Assembly: GCA_003255065.1 (NCBI GenBank)
Contig: QAOA01004577.1
Location: 1 to 64,000, forward strand
Length of the DNA: 64,000 nucleotides
Direction: 5' to 3'
Source of the DNA: Cercis canadensis
Taxonomy: Eukaryota; Streptophyta; Magnoliopsida; Fabales; Fabaceae
This document shows positions 12,685 through 25,200 of this stretch, piece after piece. The stretch's first letter is position 1; every line of letters starts with the position of its first letter. The notes below the pieces were generated by a model. The model searched no databases. It saw only the letters and a program-made list of their open reading frames with translations, and was not told the DNA's origin. Both the position numbers and the translations under genes were made by a program.

Positions 12685-15386
12685 ATGAGCAATCTGAGAA
12701 CACTATGTAGGCCTCATACAATATTCTCCTTCATTAGTTGCAGACACCAATTTCAATTTAGGGCTTCATTTCGAAACCCTAATTGCAAGTCTCGTTTGTC
12801 ACCGCCATCACTTTATTCTACATGGTTCGATTCCTCAGGTTCGAGTAGGACAGAGCATTGGTTTCGGGTGAATCAGAGGAGAACTGTGGTCAGGGCATCG
12901 AACTGGACAGAGGAAAAATCCCCGTATGAAACTCTTGGTAAATTTAATTACTTTAATGCTTTTTTTTTCTTTCCCGGACAACTTTGGGATGTCTCTTGTA
13001 ACTGAGAAAATGGATGGTTCCAATAAAATAGTAATTCTTAAGTTAAAACATTGGGTTGAATCGAAGTTGCGTACATAATATGATTTTTCTCGGAAAATTT
13101 GGTGGAGAAAAGCTAGCTAATTACAAGTGTAATACATAAAACCATAGCTTTAGCACATACCCTTTCAGCAATAGATTTTCTATTCCCGGAAGAGTAACAC
13201 TGAATACTCCGGGAAAAGAGAACCCATGAGTTTGGCTCTATCCAGCATGCTTGTGATCACTGGGGAAAGTGAAAGTTTTTATTATAGGATGAGAGGGAAA
13301 AATTCTATGCATTCTTCTCTTGACATTTTTGTTTTAATGCTGAAACACCAGAATTAGAAACAGATGCTGACGAGGAGCAGATAAAGAATGCTTATAGACG
13401 CTTGGCCAAATTCTATCATCCAGATGGTAGGTATCTTCGTTTAAGCCACTTGCTACTATTGATTCTAATGGCTTGATCTTATCTGTCAATTTTATGCTTG
13501 TTGAGAAGTTGGGATTTGGCTAAATGATACCTGAACTTTGGAACCCAAATTGTTCCTTTATTGTCCAATCACCTGGGAGTTTCTGTTGGCCTTGTCCAAT
13601 AGTATGTCCTGCGTCCTCGTTTTGCTCACTATAAACAGCATCCATGGGATTAGATCAGGGATGCTGAAATTTTTGTCTTTCTTTCTCTCCCATATCTAAC
13701 AGCAACACACTATTCAAGATGAAGCTTAGCAACTGCATCTACTTAGCATCGTGTCTCTTACATCTTGTTTTAGATGCTATAAGGTCCAAATTAGCTTTTC
13801 TGTAAGTGTGCTTCTTTAAAGCAGTTGTTATTTCTTTTCTAATTGTCTATCCAACTGTGTGCCATAGAAATTAGTTGTGACTTGTGAGGCAGTTCTGCTG
13901 GTGTTTTCTCATACAGGCGTGTATGACCTTTTAATCAATGGTAATTCCTTTTATTTAGTCTATAATGGTAGAGGTACCCTTGAGGAAGGTGAGACAGCAG
14001 AAGCTAGGTTCATCAAGATTCAAGCAGCTTATGAATTACTTATAGATGAGGAGAGGCGAAGAAAGTACGATAAGGATAACCGAGTCAACCCAATGAAGGT
14101 AAGATTTCTTAACTGTGCATCTGATCTTCATAGTAGTTGACTGCGTGGGCTCTGATTTTTATTTTATTTGATCTTTTTCACAATTTTGGAACTTTTTGTA
14201 CCTCTTACCTTCTATTTTTAAATTTGAGCTAATACTTTTTGGTATAAACTATTTGAACTGGTCAATAAAATTAGACAGTAAAATAGTAATCAGACCAATG
14301 GCCAATTGAATATCCTCTTTTTATAATCCTAGTGGAGGGAAAGACATGGTATCCTTTTCCCTGCTTTGTGTATGCATAGTACAGTCAGATACACTTCAAC
14401 CAGTACCTACTGTTTCATCTTTTCTGCTTAGAATACACTTGAATGGTGTGCTTATATATGTACATAAATTAGTGGTAAAGCCTGAAAGTCCAATGTCTCT
14501 GAGTATCGACTTGTTAACATTGGAAATGGATGTATTCTTATTTTTTTAATTAGAATGCATTTCTTTTATTCTCTTCTTTTCCCTATAGTAAAATGAATAC
14601 CTTTTAGTACGAGCACTGTTGTGCTTAGGGTTGTTTAGTTAGTTTTTTCCTTTTTATCTTTAATCTAGCTATCAAGTGATTGACACGGTGTTGTCTTTCC
14701 AGGCATCTCAGGCATGGATGGAGTGGCTTATGAAAAAGCGAAGAGCTTTTGATCAGCGGGGTGATATGGCAATTGCTGCTTGGGCCGAACAACAGCAGCG
14801 TGAGTTAAATATTCGTGCACGTCGTCTTGCTCACTCAAAGGTATTGGAGTATATTGATTGATTGTGTCATGAACTGGGTCATAGACTTTTGTCAGATCTT
14901 CTGGCCACCTCAATCAGCTGACTTTCCTTTTACTACTAAAGTTAGAGTAAGTCGCTTATTGCAGTTTTCAAGTTCAGTAAACCTCAGTGGATCCTAGCTC
15001 CATGCCTTACATCTCAGATAGTCGTTTTCACCTTAGAATAGGTGCTGGAAAACTAACGCTCATAAGCAAAAGTGGCAGTTAAATGAAGTGTCAATGTCAG
15101 AGTTCATGCTTGCTGATACTTATAGAGCCATCAAGTCAATTCTTGCATCTGATTTAAATATTTTATGAAATCTCAGATTGATCCAGAAGAAGAAAGGAAG
15201 ATCCTGGCAAGAGAGAAAAAAGCTTCCGCAGAATACTTCTCCAATACCCTTAAGAGGCATACGCTAGTATTAAAGAAACGAGATTTGATGAGAAAAAAGG
15301 CCGAGGAAGAAAAGAAGAGGACTATCAGTCAACTCTTAGCTGCAGAGGGTCTTGAGCTCGATACAGATAGTGATGATGCACTCTAG
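12685..15386 (+). CDS. J-domain (DnaJ-like) protein, probably plastid-targeted
   Basis: Five exons join in frame: 12685-12937, 13352-13426, 13959-14098, 14703-14840, 15177-15386, giving 271 residues. The first about 70 residues are rich in Ser, Arg and Phe and poor in acidic residues, like a chloroplast transit peptide. The J domain spans about 80-150 with the Hsp70-activating HPD motif at 107-109. The C-terminal half is highly charged and helical (WMEWLMKKRRAFDQRGD, then an Arg/Lys/Glu-rich stretch) with no zinc-finger or CTD domain, so it is a type III J protein. An in-frame ATG at 12496 would add 63 residues; the later ATG was preferred because it starts a typical transit peptide. A second in-frame acceptor at 13916 would add 14 residues after HPD. 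The client and Hsp70 partner are unknown. Confidence 0.88.
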
Positions 15387-15871
15387 CGAAAATGGGACTT
15401 GGTTTCCAACAGATGTTATTGATTTAACACCATAGTGTCTCCCTCCCTGAATCTAATAATTGTAATTATTATAGAGAAGAATTGTGTACACATTTTGTAT
15501 TTCCAGTCTCTAAATGAATGAGAAATTAACTTTCAAAGTATAACAAACAACAATCATTATCTAGAATTTCAGTTTTCATATTGAGATGTTGAGATCAAAT
15601 CTAATACGATGGACTGCTGGTTGATAATGAGAAGAACCACAAAAATATAAGTCAAAAGTTTATTCAAAAGGGGAATCTCAAAGGAAAGTACAGTTATACC
15701 CGTGGTCTTTTATATTTCATTGCCTTTTCTATTCTAATGCCTTTACTTTTCTCACTCCAAAAAAAAAAATCTTTTTATTCCTTCCTGATATCCGTCTATT
15801 ACATGCAACGGAACTTTTACAAGTATAAAAAGCCGACGTTCATAACCAACTTAGTATCTTATTCAGTTGCA
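15387..15871. other. Convergent 3' region between J-domain and PPCS genes
   Basis: The stop codons of two converging genes lie 485 bp apart. The stretch must hold both 3' UTRs and poly-A signals; A-rich and T-rich runs are present and no other gene is seen. Confidence 0.6.
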
Positions 15872-18593
15872 TCATCTACTAGAATCCTCAATGAAAGTCG
15901 AATGCTTCTCTGAAATAAGTTTAATCAGGGGATCCTCTACATCGTTGCCAGACTGACTCTTATCTCGCCGAACAGTAATATTGTCGGCACTAGTGACAAC
16001 CACCACTTCCTCCTTGCGAGTTAAGAGTTCATTTGCAACAACCGCATGCATCTCGTACTTCTCAAGAGCCGCACCAGCCTTATTGAGAAGAATCTTTGTA
16101 TCTGTCTCTAACTGTAAGTCAGGGAAGAAAGGTAAAATTTTAGTTGACCCGGTCACAATGCGTCAAGGTCCTCTCGTGTGATTTCCTTTCTATACTTTTG
16201 GATGTCTGTTGATGTTGGAAAAAGAAAGGAGGACCTTGCTAACTTGTTCACTACAAGGCAACACAGATCATACAGATACTTTTAGAAATAGTATCAATGA
16301 TGGAGCAATATACCTTGAACGATACGCAGAAAGCCAGGGGAGCCCATTTTTTCCTAAGCATGGGCAGCATCTTTGGCACCTGAACTAGTTGCACATCCAA
16401 AAGTGGAGATCCTGACTGGATTTTGTGCTCTACCTGCAGGAATGGTTAACATTAATGACAAGAAAAAAAAATATTCACTATGTTTACACATGAAAGACTA
16501 ATTAAGCTGTCAACAAAATATTTGATATTCCCTATGTTTGCACAAGAAACTATGGGCAAATTCTGTCAATATGTTGAATTCCATCCAAAATTTTATGTTT
16601 GATGCACACAGCAATGCAAAATTCTTCATGGAATCAATCCAGTGGATAATGCATATAAAGTCATAATAGACCTTCTGCTTCAAAGAAAGCTGACTATTTT
16701 TGTCCTAATTTTTTGTTCCTTAACCAATTACAAATTGACAGCATCAAAAACAACACTAAAGTCAATACTGCATTAGAAACTTTCAAGCAGCTAACAAAGA
16801 TCTGCCATCCTGAATAACACGTATCCAGAAAGATAGCACATCTGAAGTAAACAGAACTACGATACAAGGGGGGCAAATGAAAAGAAGCACTAACAACACT
16901 AAATCATTACCATGTCCTTCCAAGGAACATAATAATCAGATACTGCTGCTGCAAGATAGAACATTGCACATGGCCCAAGGCTTCTCATTGATGTCGCAAT
17001 CATTTGCAGCATCTGTAATAACAAAATGCAAATGCCAATTACCACTTACCAGCAATAAGTCTACTGATTTAACACGTACAGTTAAAATTATCAGCAAATC
17101 AAGAACAGGTTAATCTTGCAGTAAATAACACATGGAGATGATAGACACAATAACAAATCTATGTCCATCACTAATTGTGAATAAACACCCCAGACATACA
17201 GATAAGTGACTAAGAATATGCATCTAAAAAAGACTGCTTCGTTTCTCGCTAACCTGAAGATACTCAAATATGGTCCTGAAAGGAAGTTTTAACAATAGCC
17301 CATCTGCCACTGCCTGCGGTAGAATGAAGATCCCAACATGGGTATAACAACACCCAACTAATATAAAGCCAATGAAAATTAATCAAAAGAGAAAAATGCA
17401 AAACATAGAAAAAGATATAATATCAGGCACAAGATCAAAATTGTAGTTCATACAGCATGATGCTCTACGATAGCCCTCTTCACTGCTTCAGAATAAGCCT
17501 CGCGAACTGAAGTACAACACCAAACCTCAGCCAAATCCAGACAACCCTCAGTTGTTTGAATAAAGTTATTAAAAAAAATTGAAGTAGGCATATTGACATG
17601 TTAATAAATTTACAATAAAGCATAATTCTTTAACCTTCTTCCTAAAATAAAAGGCAAAAATTAGATGCACATTTTATGATGAAATTATATACTGCTATAA
17701 CACATCATAGGCTCGTGACTTGCTCAATGCCATCATCTAAAAAAATCAAATCATTAATCATGCATTGCCATAGGGGGGTTATTGTATTGTCCATTTGTCC
17801 TTTTATCATATATGAGGAGGGGAAAAAGAAAAGCATTCAGTTCATGTCTATCACATGTGCATGTATATTCAGGATCCAGTAGAAACTAAAAACCTTGAAT
17901 GTTTGACTCATTGGTGGCCTCAAAGCATTCGAGTAAGGGATCATCAGGCAGAGATCTGCAAAATGGCTGGAAACTTCCCCTGCATAAATTTCCATGTATA
18001 ACCGACTAACACATAAGAAATCAGATCCAAAGGTAGAGTTATTATCTTCTACAACAAATTATTACAAAATAATATTACATCGCATGGTCAGAAATTCACC
18101 TCCGATATAAACAGATAACTGCATATCCAGCCTTTAGGAAATACCTATGTATACAACGAAACCAACAAGCTATTCTTCTCAATAGAATTCAGGTGTAAAT
18201 TGACGAAAGCTTTTTAACAAGATGAGTGCAACATACTCGGTGGATGTGGCTCCTCTATGACCTGAACTGAAGTTGTCAATATAGCGTACACACCGTTGCT
18301 CCAATGGAGCAGTGGTACCACCGGATGTCACACAAACAACTCTCCGGGCTTTCCCATTTGCTGGGAACAAACTCAACAGACCTTATTTAGAATAATGAAT
18401 GGAAGCATCTTAAAATGCACAATTCAAAGTTCTGAGTGAACTTGCCTGATGGAAAAGAGTTCCGTCCAACAAATTCCTTCAACTTTTCATTTATTTCAAT
18501 ACTATATTGCAAAGGAGGAGCAGAGTCAAAAAATGTTTTGACTTCTGTTTCAAGAGTTTGTTGTGGAGCTTCCAATCCGTTTGCTGCATCCAT
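15872..18593 (-). CDS. PPCS: Phosphopantothenate-cysteine ligase (coenzyme A synthesis)
   Basis: Nine exons on the minus strand join in frame: 18593-18446, 18360-18237, 18144-18100, 17979-17894, 17506-17454, 17313-17254, 17012-16911, 16433-16314, 16111-15872, giving 325 residues, the family's usual size. The enzyme joins 4'-phosphopantothenate to cysteine, the second step from pantothenate to coenzyme A. Visible family motifs are [11 protein letters not shown] and [12 protein letters not shown] (nucleotide-binding region), [11 protein letters not shown], and [16 protein letters not shown] near the C-terminus. No transit peptide is visible, so it is probably cytosolic. Intron 1 starts with GC (CAG|GCAAGT, 18445-18444); the reading frame holds only with this donor. 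The start codon lies just after an acceptor-like CTGTAG, so a 5' UTR intron is likely, with a possible non-coding first exon ending at 19740. Confidence 0.93.
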
Positions 18594-19950
18594 CAATGCC
18601 TACAGCCATATCCCTTGTCAGAAATATACTCATAACTTGGTTGCAAGCCAATGCACGCAGAAATCAGAGAATAGAACCCAGGCCTTGAGAATAACAAGTT
18701 GAAAAAGATAACTAGGAAAAATCAGCTTCAAGATAAGAAGCTACTCTCACACTATCCGCATTAATAAATTGTACCCCCTTATCCAAAGAAATATAAATTT
18801 AACCAAAAAATCAATAAAGCAAATAAGAAACAGATACACTAAATTTGTCAAAGAAATAGAAGAAAAATAGATCCGCGATGCAAGAATATATAATCTAAAT
18901 TGGGCAAACGAACCCTAACTCATCAAGGTACGATTTTGATATCCTACGTGATTTTAGAGCAAAGTTCATTAACTAAGAGGAAATTCGACATATAAAAAAC
19001 TCAAGCGAAAAATTATTGAGAGCTCATCACAAAAGAATGAACTGTAAAGTATTGCAGGCTTTACAGGGAAATCTAAGTATAAAGTTGGCCAATTTTAGAG
19101 CTGTTAAAACGGGTCGGGAGTCTCGGGACGGTCCGTTTTGGCCCGGTCCGAATTCCAAACGGTCGCGCCTTATTTTCTGATTATTATTAGTATTTGAAGT
19201 TGGGCTAAAAACTAACAATCCTGTGGTCACCACCGTTCTGCCATGTCCCAAGTATAATGACTGCAATTCTTGCTCCAGTGTTCGAGACAAAGTAACTTCC
19301 TGGTACTGCACCGTTTTCTTTCATTTCCTCAACAATACAACAGGAAACAGAAAAATAAGAACAACCAGGAACTATTCAAACTGTGCAGGTATAAGAAATC
19401 CTCAGATACCAAATGAAAGAAAGACTTGTAGCTCCAAAATCTCAGCAACAGGAATCAGATAACGAATTGAACAATTACCCATTAACAGAACAAACACAAA
19501 AATCTATGCAGCATATGGCAATCCAAAGAACTTGGGTCTGACTATGGAATGCCCAACTTCTGTTTGTCAAAATTTCTGAATGAAGATCACCATTCAGAAT
19601 GTTCACCACAATATCAAATGGAACAGAACTCTAGGATTTGCTAATCTAAACGAGCAAAAAAAAAATAAAAAATCAAATCTGTGTTTGTTTTGGTCTATAT
19701 GGTAGACTATAAAAAAAAAATGTGAGAATGGAGGCTTACGGTTACAGGTCAAGCGTGAGAATGGACGCTTTGAGGCAGGGGAGGCCGAGACGCCGAGTGG
19801 AGTGGGTCTGGTCTGGGCGTCTTCCTCGTCGTCGGTCGTGGGCGACTCTGCGACAGCGAGGGAGGCCTCGTGATTGTTAGGCCGGAACCGTGAGCGGAGA
19901 AGGAGAGGGAGGATCTCTGACTCTCTGAGCTGCCGGTGCCGGATGCGTGC
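18594..19950 (-). promoter_or_regulatory. Probable 5' UTR exon and intron of PPCS
   Basis: A GC-rich segment at about 19740-19950, read on the minus strand, ends in a good donor (ACC|GTAAGC at 19740/19739), and an acceptor-like TGTAG lies seven bases before the PPCS start codon. Together these suggest a non-coding first exon and an intron of about 1.1 kb. A GC-rich patch at 19090-19170 with repeated CGGG/GGCCC words looks like a fragment of a common plant repeat. No transcript evidence is available. Confidence 0.4.
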
Positions 19951-20899
19951 GTGATGAAGATTATTTATTCCGTTAACTGAATAAAGCGCGAGATGTTATC
20001 ATACCAATTAAAAGGAATTGTCTGATGCTGGAATAAATAGCCGTCAATTAGAGCCAATATTAGATTATGGGACTTGCGACTTGCGACTTGCGACTTGAGA
20101 GGCAACCCACCTAACGCGACCACAAGGGATGGCAAAGGACGAATCAAGAGAGGATAAAAGTGGGACAATTTTCATTGGGGATTTTACCGTGTGTTAGGGA
20201 GCTTCGTGGTATCTTATAAACGTGGTAATATTATAATTATTGATATAAAAATATTTAATTTTAATAGTTATTATTTTTTACATTAATAATTGTGATACTG
20301 TTATATTAAGAAAATATTACATAATTTTTTTAATACATAAAAAAANAGTGGAGTGGGTCTGGTCTGGGCGTCTTCCTCGTCGTCGGTCGTGGGCGACTCT
20401 GCGACTGCGAGGGAGGCCTCGTGATTGTTAGGCCGGAACCGTGAGCCGAGAAGGAGAGGGAGGGTCTCTGACTCTCTGAGCTACCGGTGCCGGATGCGTG
20501 CGTGATGAAGATTATTTATTCCGTTAACTGAATAAAGCGCGAGATTTTATCATACCAATTAAAAGGAATTGTCTGATGCTGGAATAAATAGCCGTCAATT
20601 AGAGCCAATATTATAGATTATGGGACTTGCGACTTGCGACTTGCGACTTGAGAGGCAACCCACCAAACGCGACCACAAGGGATGGCAAAGGACGAATCAA
20701 GAGAGGATAAAAGTGGGACAATTTTCATTGGGGATTTTACCGTGTGTTAGGGAGCTTCGTGGTATCTTATAAACGTGGTAATATTATAATTATTCATATA
20801 AAAATATTTAATTTTAATAGTTATTATTTTTTACATTAATAAGTGTGATACTGTTTTATTAAGAAAATATTACATAATTTTTTTAATACATAAAAAAAA
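19796..20899. repeat. 550-bp tandem duplication around N20346
   Basis: Positions 19796-20345 and 20347-20899 are direct copies differing at about ten single bases plus a short indel (about 2%), and they meet exactly at the single N. Both contain the GC-rich first-exon candidate of PPCS and a CTTGCGA-type 9-bp mini-repeat (three to four units near 20080 and 20630). The divergence fits two alleles placed in tandem. Confidence 0.85.
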
Positions 20900-21867
20900 A
20901 GTATTCATCATTCAAAGAATAAATAATTTATTATTATTTTTTATTATTATAAAAAATTTAATAATTCTTTTTATATTATGCTCAACTCATATAACTTTTT
21001 TGGTGTACAAGAGAAGAAAAACTCAAAAAACTAGAGTCTAAAAAAAGCCATGAAAAAAAAAAAAAAAGAGAATTCGCTAACAACACTATTTGCACCCAAT
21101 GTGAAGTAAGTCATCGTTACCATAAAATATTATGATAAGATAACCATATTAGGTAACTCTTATATTTAGTTAGGAATATGTCTAATAAAATTATGAACGG
21201 GATGATCAAATTTATATTGTTCAAAAGAAATTGATGTAAAAGTTGTACTAAGATATTTGCTAGATGAAAATTGAATATCCCTACTCCCTAGTATTATAGT
21301 AACGAGATACAGCTTCACTTCACCTAGGACTTGATTGTCCCACTCCCACATAATTTACTCACAAGCTTTAGGTATTTCACCCATATTTTAAAAGCGAATG
21401 AACGTTACATGGATTCCTATTGTTGTTGAATGTTGATGTTACCTAATAACTTCATTTTTGGGCTACTAAATTCTTGTACTATATGGTTAAGGTGTAGAGC
21501 CACAAAATCATAGCATAAGGCACCGCCATATTCGAAACAAAGGTGAAGCTTACAAAGATGACAACCAGAAACAGTTGGTGAACTAAAGGTGTTTGTTTCA
21601 ATGCAAATTTCAACATGAAAACAGAGCACAAGGTTAGTGGGCACCGCAATTCTGAACGTAGTCTTCACTTTTGTCTTCTTTCCCTAAACCATAAGAAACA
21701 AAAGATGTTAGTTCGTGAAGTCTTTGAGCCTTTTGAGGCCTAAGAGCGAAGTCTAGAGCATTTGCAGCCTAATTAGAAGGGAGGAATCCAATCCAAAAAT
21801 ATTAATAGTTCGGCCCAAATAAAAAGGGTTGGCAGATCATCAAAATTATTTTGCGGACCACCGTGAT
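20900..21867. other. Intergenic, no gene seen
   Basis: AT-rich. Minus-strand frames of 61 and 83 codons (21166-21351, 21417-21668) show no recognised motif and are not called. Confidence 0.5.
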
Positions 21868-21939
21868 TGAACCTGACGTGAATCGAACACGCAACCTTCT
21901 GATCTGGAGTCAGACGCGCTACCATTGCGCCACAGATCC
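21868..21939 (-). tRNA. tRNA-Trp(CCA): tRNA-Trp (CCA)
   Basis: Read on the minus strand, 72 nt fold as a complete tRNA: a 7-bp acceptor stem with two G-U pairs, a GCGC/GCGC D stem, an anticodon stem TCTGA/TCAGA around loop CTCCAGA (anticodon CCA), and a T stem GCGTG/CACGT with loop TTCGATT. Internal A and B box promoters are present (TGGCGCAATGG, GTTCGATTC). It has no intron. The sequence closely matches plant nuclear tRNA-Trp, and an A/T-rich stretch with a TTTT run follows downstream. Confidence 0.96.
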
Positions 21940-22280
21940 GTTCATGGCATTGGTCCTTAAAATAAATATTTATTATCCAATATATCATCGTCTTTCATTG
22001 ATAAAAAAATAAAATAAAATTTGAAGACAAAATCCTGTCCTTATACTGCTATACAGGTTAACAGTCCAGAAGCTTCGTATCATACATATACCACCCCCCT
22101 CCCCCCGCCAAAAAACAAAAAAAGCCCCAGAAGATTTCCCGCCAAGCTCAACTACTTCTTGAAACTGGGTAGTGACTGTCTGCAGAGGCAGCGACTTGTT
22201 GCTTCTATTATACGCTTCTCTCTCTCTATTGCTCTCTCCCTTCACCTAAAGATACAATCTTGCATTTTCTCGGAAAATCA

Positions 22281-25200
22281 ATGGAGGACCATTCCAAACC
22301 CCACACACGCATCGATATCAAGTCCCCACCAGCCAAATTCGCTGCTGAATTGACTGATAATCTCCAAGAATACAAGGTTCCCATTTTCAAACCTGGCTCT
22401 CGGAAGCGAGGCGATACCTGGGTCATCTCAGTCTTCGTGCTTTTGCAGATTGGCGTCTTCATCGTCACCATGTTCGTCAATAACTGCTGGGCTAATTCTC
22501 ACGGTGATTGCGCTCTCAAGCACCTCGGAAGACTGTCATTTCAGCCTCTTTCAGAGAATCCCCTTCTCGGTCCTTCCGAATCCACGTGAGTTTTTTCCGA
22601 CCCTTCAAGTCCATTGCTTTCTTTATTTTCTCTGGTTGGGCAATTGAACTACGATTATTAGCGGGCTTCGACTTTCTTGAAAGATTCTTTCTTTGATTAT
22701 TCTGGTTTAGGGAGTGGAGCCTAGGGGCTACACTGAAAAGAGGTATCTTTCACGATTTTGCATGTTTTTCAGAAAGCCATTACTGGGGTTTTTGAGTTCA
22801 ATTTTTATTGGTTGAGTAGAATCGATGCATAATTTTTTTTTTTGGCGGGCTTTGAGTTTCTTGAAAGATTCTTTCTCTGGTTTTTATGGCTTAAAGTGAC
22901 CCTAACTAGATGCTGCTCTATTGATTCTGATTCCTGAAAAACCGTGGAGCTAAGGGCGAAAAATAACACTCCAAGATTTTGCATTCGTTTGGCTTTTGGG
23001 AAACAGAAAATCTAACTGAAGAAAGCAATCACTGGGTTATTTGATTTGAGACCGGCTTTTATCTCTCAATGGGTTCCGAGAAAATTTTTGGAAACAAGAA
23101 AAGTGGTATTATTAAAATGCCCAATGGGGTTTCAATGAGTTCTTTGCCATTTTCTTGCTGCATTCTCTCTTTTTCTGTTCACAATTTACTGTTTGTTACC
23201 CTCAATGGGTTCCGAGAAAAATTTTGGAAACAAGAAAAGTGGTATTATTAAAATGCCCAATGGGGTTTCAATGAGTTCTTTGCCATTTTCTTGCTGCATT
23301 CTCTCTTTTTTTGTTCACAATAGGTTTAATTTACTGTTTGTTACCCTCAATGGGTTCCAAGAAAAATTTTGGAAACAAGAAAAGTGGTATTATTAAAATG
23401 CCCAATGGGGTTTCAATGAGTTCTTTGCCATTTTCTTGCTGCATTCTCTCTTTTTTTGTTCACAATAGGTTTAATTTACTGTTTGTTACCCTCTGCTTAG
23501 GTTTTACATGCGGGAAATGCATAGAAGTATTTTAAGCTAGAAATAGAACCAAGATAAATGCTTTTCTTTGACAATCGTTTTGATACCATGTAGTTCCAAG
23601 TATTTATTTGGTGTTCAGGTAGATTTTGTTTCACTCAAAACGTCCTAGATAGTTCTCACCTAAAGGAAATAATTTAGGTTCCATTTGATGAGGGGAGACC
23701 TGCAATGATGACTAACATGCTAATTTTAGTGCAGGTTAGGAGAAATGGGAGCTCTTCAACGTACCTTGTTGACAGAATATCATCAAACTTGGCGTCTTTT
23801 CACATCTCCATTTTTGCATGCTGGAGTCATCCACCTTGTCATCAATCTCTGCAGTGTGATCTTTGTGGGAATTCAGTTAGAGCAGGAGTTTGGAGCATGT
23901 AAATATTCTGTCTGTTTCAGATTTCCATTTTCAAGTGTTTATTTTGATTAAAGTGATTCAAAGAAAGATAATGAAATACTTCTAATGTTCAATGGTATGA
24001 AGTTTTTCCTTGCTACTATTTGCAGTGAGGATTGGGATAATCTATATACTGTCCGCTTTTATGGGTGCTTTGGTGGCTTCTCTTTATATCCAAAATGTCC
24101 CAGCTGTTGGTTCTTCTGGTGCTTTATTTGGATTACTTGGAACATTGCTTTCTGCACTTCTTTGGAACTGGAAATTTTACACCAATAAGGTTCTTCTTCT
24201 TCTCCTTTCTCCATTTCATTGCTTTTTTTCATTTGTCCGCTTAAGTTGAGTATTGATCACTTTATTTTTGGATGCAGATTGCAGCTATAGCATCATTGAT
24301 TTTTGTCTCTGTCTTCAATTTCGCCCTTGGTTTGCTGCCTTATGTGGACAATTTTTCAAGCATTGGAGGTTTTATATCAGGATTCCTTCTTGGACTTGTT
24401 CTTTTATTCCGCCCTCAGATCCAGCAAGTAGCTCCGAATAAAGGAGGTCTCATTGATTATGATTTCAAAACTTACATCAAGTCAAAGTTGAAGCAAAAAC
24501 TGGACAGACCAGTTGTGAGGATTGTCGCTGTCATCCTCTTCAGCCTACTGTATGTTGCTGTTTCCTCTGGTTTATTTCTATTTGTTTTGCACGGCCAATC
24601 TAGCTGTCTTCACTTACTAGTCAATTCTGGCATACACCAAATCTTATAAGAGAAGCTTATCTGTTTGCAGATTTGCAGGATGTCTTGTGGCAGTTCTTCA
24701 TGGAATTAACATCAACCGGTATTGTAAACAGTGCCACTATGTTGACTGTGTTCCTTTTAAAAGGTGGCACTGCGAAGACATAGGAACTTCTTGTGAGGTA
24801 TACGGCTACTGACTGTTGGCATTTCCCAAACTAAAGGACCATTCGAAAATTGAATCTTTATAGCTAATATGTTCTCTTCTACAACTTCTACGATCCTTAC
24901 ATCTATCACAAAGTTGTATTCTTATAAAGAAATTCCATAACAAGCTTCAGCATTATATGCAAATTTCGCTCTTAAGAGCTGATATAGAAGACAGTTGTTC
25001 CCACTAGCTAACTCAGTAATCTCCTATCCGGAAGGAATAGTCAAACAACATTACAGGAAAGGGAAAGCCATCTTATATATGTGCCCACTTCATGCTTTGC
25101 TTTATCTTCTAGTTTACCTGTTCTGCTAGCTAGCAAGTTCAATTATATCAACTTTCATCCCGCATTCTACATGTTTGTTAAAGAAGTAGCTATTCTACAA

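Noticed and set aside
21166-21668. Two minus-strand frames near the tRNA
   Set aside because: No recognised motif, no joining splice sites with matching phase that I could support, and AT-rich context.
23069-23535. Three similar overlapping short frames that look like a small gene family
   Set aside because: They are the reading frames of a minisatellite within the rhomboid intron, with no splice-consistent link to the exons.
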